Shown piece by piece: positions 27,914 to 30,000 of a DNA stretch of 30,000 nt. The DNA is taken from the NCBI RefSeq assembly GCF_964340395.1, contig NC_135553.1, forward strand, positions 20,754,449 to 20,784,448. The letters are read 5' to 3'. Under the pieces are notes generated by a model. The model saw only the letters and a list, made by a program, of their open reading frames with translations. It was not told the origin of the DNA and ran no database searches. Positions within the stretch are counted from its first letter, which is position 1; every line of letters begins with the position of its first letter. The stretch comes from Glandiceps talaboti. Taxonomy: Eukaryota; Hemichordata; Enteropneusta; Spengelidae. The position numbers and the translations under genes were made by a program.

Positions 27914-29999
27914 CTACTGGACAGCACTTTTATTCTTTGCTTTTATGTCCTCTTTTTTTTGTCTAAAGTAGGCTCTCACTCTATCGTATACTTGTTTAGC
28001 AGTTATATCCCCCATCTGCTTTACGAAGTCAGCATTTTGAAACTGTTTCTTAACTCTTTCCATGGTTATACTCTCATGTTGGATGTAGTCTTTAAATACC
28101 ACTTTTATTATGTCACACTGTAGAGTGGAGAACGACCTTCTGCCATGGATAGACTGCTCTGACTGAAAGAAAACAAAAACAAAAACAAATGTTAAAGATA
28201 AATATGTATAAGATTTATCAATACATGGCTTTCAAATTTATTTATCATTTTGAAGTTGTTGTTCATTGTAATCTTTACTTACCATTTCTGTTTTGAACAA
28301 TGTGACGCCACTCTCTTTGGAATACTTATCAGTCACATGACTGAAAGTTTCACTCTGTAAATTGGAAAAATATGATCACATTAATTTCAAGATATAACAT
28401 TTTTGGATGTATTGAGAAGGTAAGTTTCCAATGCATGTAGAGACTTCATACACATATATACACTTGGATACACTGTACACATTTATGAACAAACAAACAA
28501 ACAAACAAACAAACAAACAAACAAACAAACACATACACATACATACAGAATATGATCTCTAACTTCGATCCTACCTCTTCATTCCATCCAGTTCCACCAA
28601 CATCACCAGTTGTCTCACTTTCAGTGTAGACTTCTGTTGTTAATGGTTCCTCACCTCTCTCATTCTGACCATCAAATAATCCCGGCATGCTTTTACCGTC
28701 ACCTTGCTTAATAACTTGTTGTCTTAACATTTTGACCCTTGATGTCACGGCTAGGCTATCTTTTGTTTTCATTCGTATATCATAGTGTTTTAACTGTGTT
28801 GGTCGCCTATGACCCATGTGGTCAGCAAGGACTTCCCCACTATCTTTATCATGTTCTAATACCATGCAGACAGTACCTTTTCTATGTTTAGTTGCCGTAA
28901 GTGTTTTGTCAGACACATTGCTCTTTTGCCAGGTACGATTTATAACCCTGGCAAACTTTGATGTGGAGAAGCTAACCCCACCCGTTGTCTGAAATAATGG
29001 CTGGTCATCTGAGGTGTCATTACAGAATTGGGGCAATATTTCATTTAGGAAAATATTTGTCAGTCCTGTTAGTTTTCCTAAGAACACAATTCTGGCTACA
29101 CCATGCGATGCTGCTGTTTTATGGTCTGTGACCATAACTACTTTATTGATGCCATCAGTCTGTGCTCTCCTGTAACCCCCAATAGTAATAGATATGACAG
29201 CGCCAGATCGCATGGCATTGTCTAGTACTAATTGCATCATGATGTAATTTCTGATGTCTGTATACTCTGCCAAAGTCATATTACCATCTCCATCTGTCGC
29301 CTTGGCAACAGTTGTAAAGGCAAATAAAGGTACTTGGCTTCTCTCAAAAGAATCTATTTCCTCTGGAGAGATTAACTCATTTAATTGCTCCACTTGCAAC
29401 TCTGTGCGTCTCAGTGCTACTTTTTTATTCAGAGCTGAGGCAAATTTCACCATCACTTGTTTCAGTCTATCTGGATTACATATAAAATCTAAATCTTGTG
29501 TAATGCAAAAATCATAAAATAACCTGGCCGAACCTATGTAGGACTTAACAGAGGATGCTTGGTAACCATCCTGTAGCATTTGGCGGAAGAACACTTCCAT
29601 CAACTTGGCATCTTGCAAGGAACTAATGGTGTTGTTTATTCCTTTGATTATGCTTACTATTTGTGTTTTATGTTGCATGGCTGATTTGTCATTCTTATTC
29701 CCCCCATATAGACCTTTCAAGTGGTCTTCAAATTGTTCCACAATATGGTGATAGGTGGGTTTGTTATCTGGATTTTGATTTTGACCGGGATTTATTTCAT
29801 CATCGATCTCAGAGTTTGTTCTTTCTTTACATCTGTCTTTGAGAGTGTTTTTCCTTTTCTGTATCCCTGCTTTAATTGCAGTAATTCTGCTTTTACTAAC
29901 CAAATGCTTGTACACTCGTGTGCCCTTTGTTAAACCATGGAATTTTATCAGATGCTGATCAACACGTTTCACTTTTTGATGACAGTCATCGTGTGGGCA
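27914..29999 (-). CDS. Tyrosine recombinase (Crypton-like or derived), multi-exon, partial at right edge
   Basis: Exons are 28575 to the window edge, 28354-28283 and 28162-27914. Donors are GTAGGA at 28574 and GTAAGT at 28282; acceptors are TTTACAG and TTTCTTTCAG; all junctions are phase 0. The frame is open to the edge and reads CPHDDC, then QHLIKFH, a C2H2-like finger, so the true start is outside. Counting from the GTG codon at 29972, an N-terminal helical core-binding region (about 72-165) precedes the catalytic domain. NAMRSGAV (Arg255), TDHKTAA (Lys285), TKHRKGT (His363, Arg364), HMGH (385-388) and LKHYDI (Tyr397 nucleophile) give the R-K-H-R-H-Y set. Exons 2 and 3 add 24 and 82 residues with a helical basic end (MERVKKQF, AKQVYDRVRAYF). 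All catalytic residues are present. It could be an active element gene or a domesticated one. Confidence 0.8.
28488..28531. repeat. (AAAC)n microsatellite inside a recombinase intron
   Basis: About eleven AAAC units within the intron 28355-28574. If the intron is read through, the units encode an artefactual Phe/Val/Cys/Leu run after EEVG, which supports splicing at 28574. Confidence 0.85.
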
Positions 30000-30000
30000 C

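Noticed and set aside
28446-28574. Extension of the recombinase frame into a Phe/Val/Cys/Leu-rich tail
   Set aside because: It reads through an (AAAC)n run in an intron. A GTAGGA donor at 28574 and two in-phase downstream exons explain the sequence better.

Overview
This is AT-rich animal (metazoan) DNA. Coding exons end in GT-AG introns whose phases match. There are AATAAA-type poly(A) signals, microsatellites, a 5'-truncated LINE, MITE-like elements and a short TTAGGG-type telomeric tract. Gene content (a GCNT-like glycosyltransferase plus several large mobile-element-type genes) suggests a repeat-rich, probably marine, invertebrate such as a hemichordate, lancelet, cnidarian or mollusc. 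The sequence alone does not decide the phylum. All well-supported genes lie on the minus strand.

Layout. 1-2459: a hAT-transposase-like zinc-finger gene in at least four exons, running off the left edge. 2925-4343: an intronless GT14 (beta-1,6-GlcNAc-transferase-like) gene with a TATA box and poly(A) signal. 4650-14690: no intact gene. It holds three same-orientation copies of one MITE-like element, a compound microsatellite with a 35-bp palindrome, three LINE relics (ORF2 tail, reverse transcriptase with 3' tail, endonuclease), and a dispersed repeat lying on both sides of the RT relic. 14712-15157: an orphan plus-strand 3' exon.

15525-30000 holds three co-oriented minus-strand genes of mobile-element character. 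(a) 15525-20422 is an intronless gene of about 1,600 codons with two zinc-finger-like motifs, a FEN1/PIN-like nuclease motif series and a Cys-rich tail; one frameshift splits it. (b) 22228-26249 is a three-exon gene for a 1,059-aa protein with a DDE-transposase-like motif series. (c) 27914 to the right edge is a tyrosine recombinase with an N-terminal C2H2-like finger and two small 3' exons reconstructed from splice sites.

How they fit together. Only the glycosyltransferase looks like an ordinary host enzyme gene (Golgi O-glycan branching). The other large genes look like transposases or recombinases, either resident mobile elements or domesticated copies. The most interesting part is 15.5-30 kb: three DNA-processing genes in one orientation, two of them with a perfect inverted repeat at or just before the start codon. 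Whether they form one large element or are neighbours by chance cannot be settled from this window.
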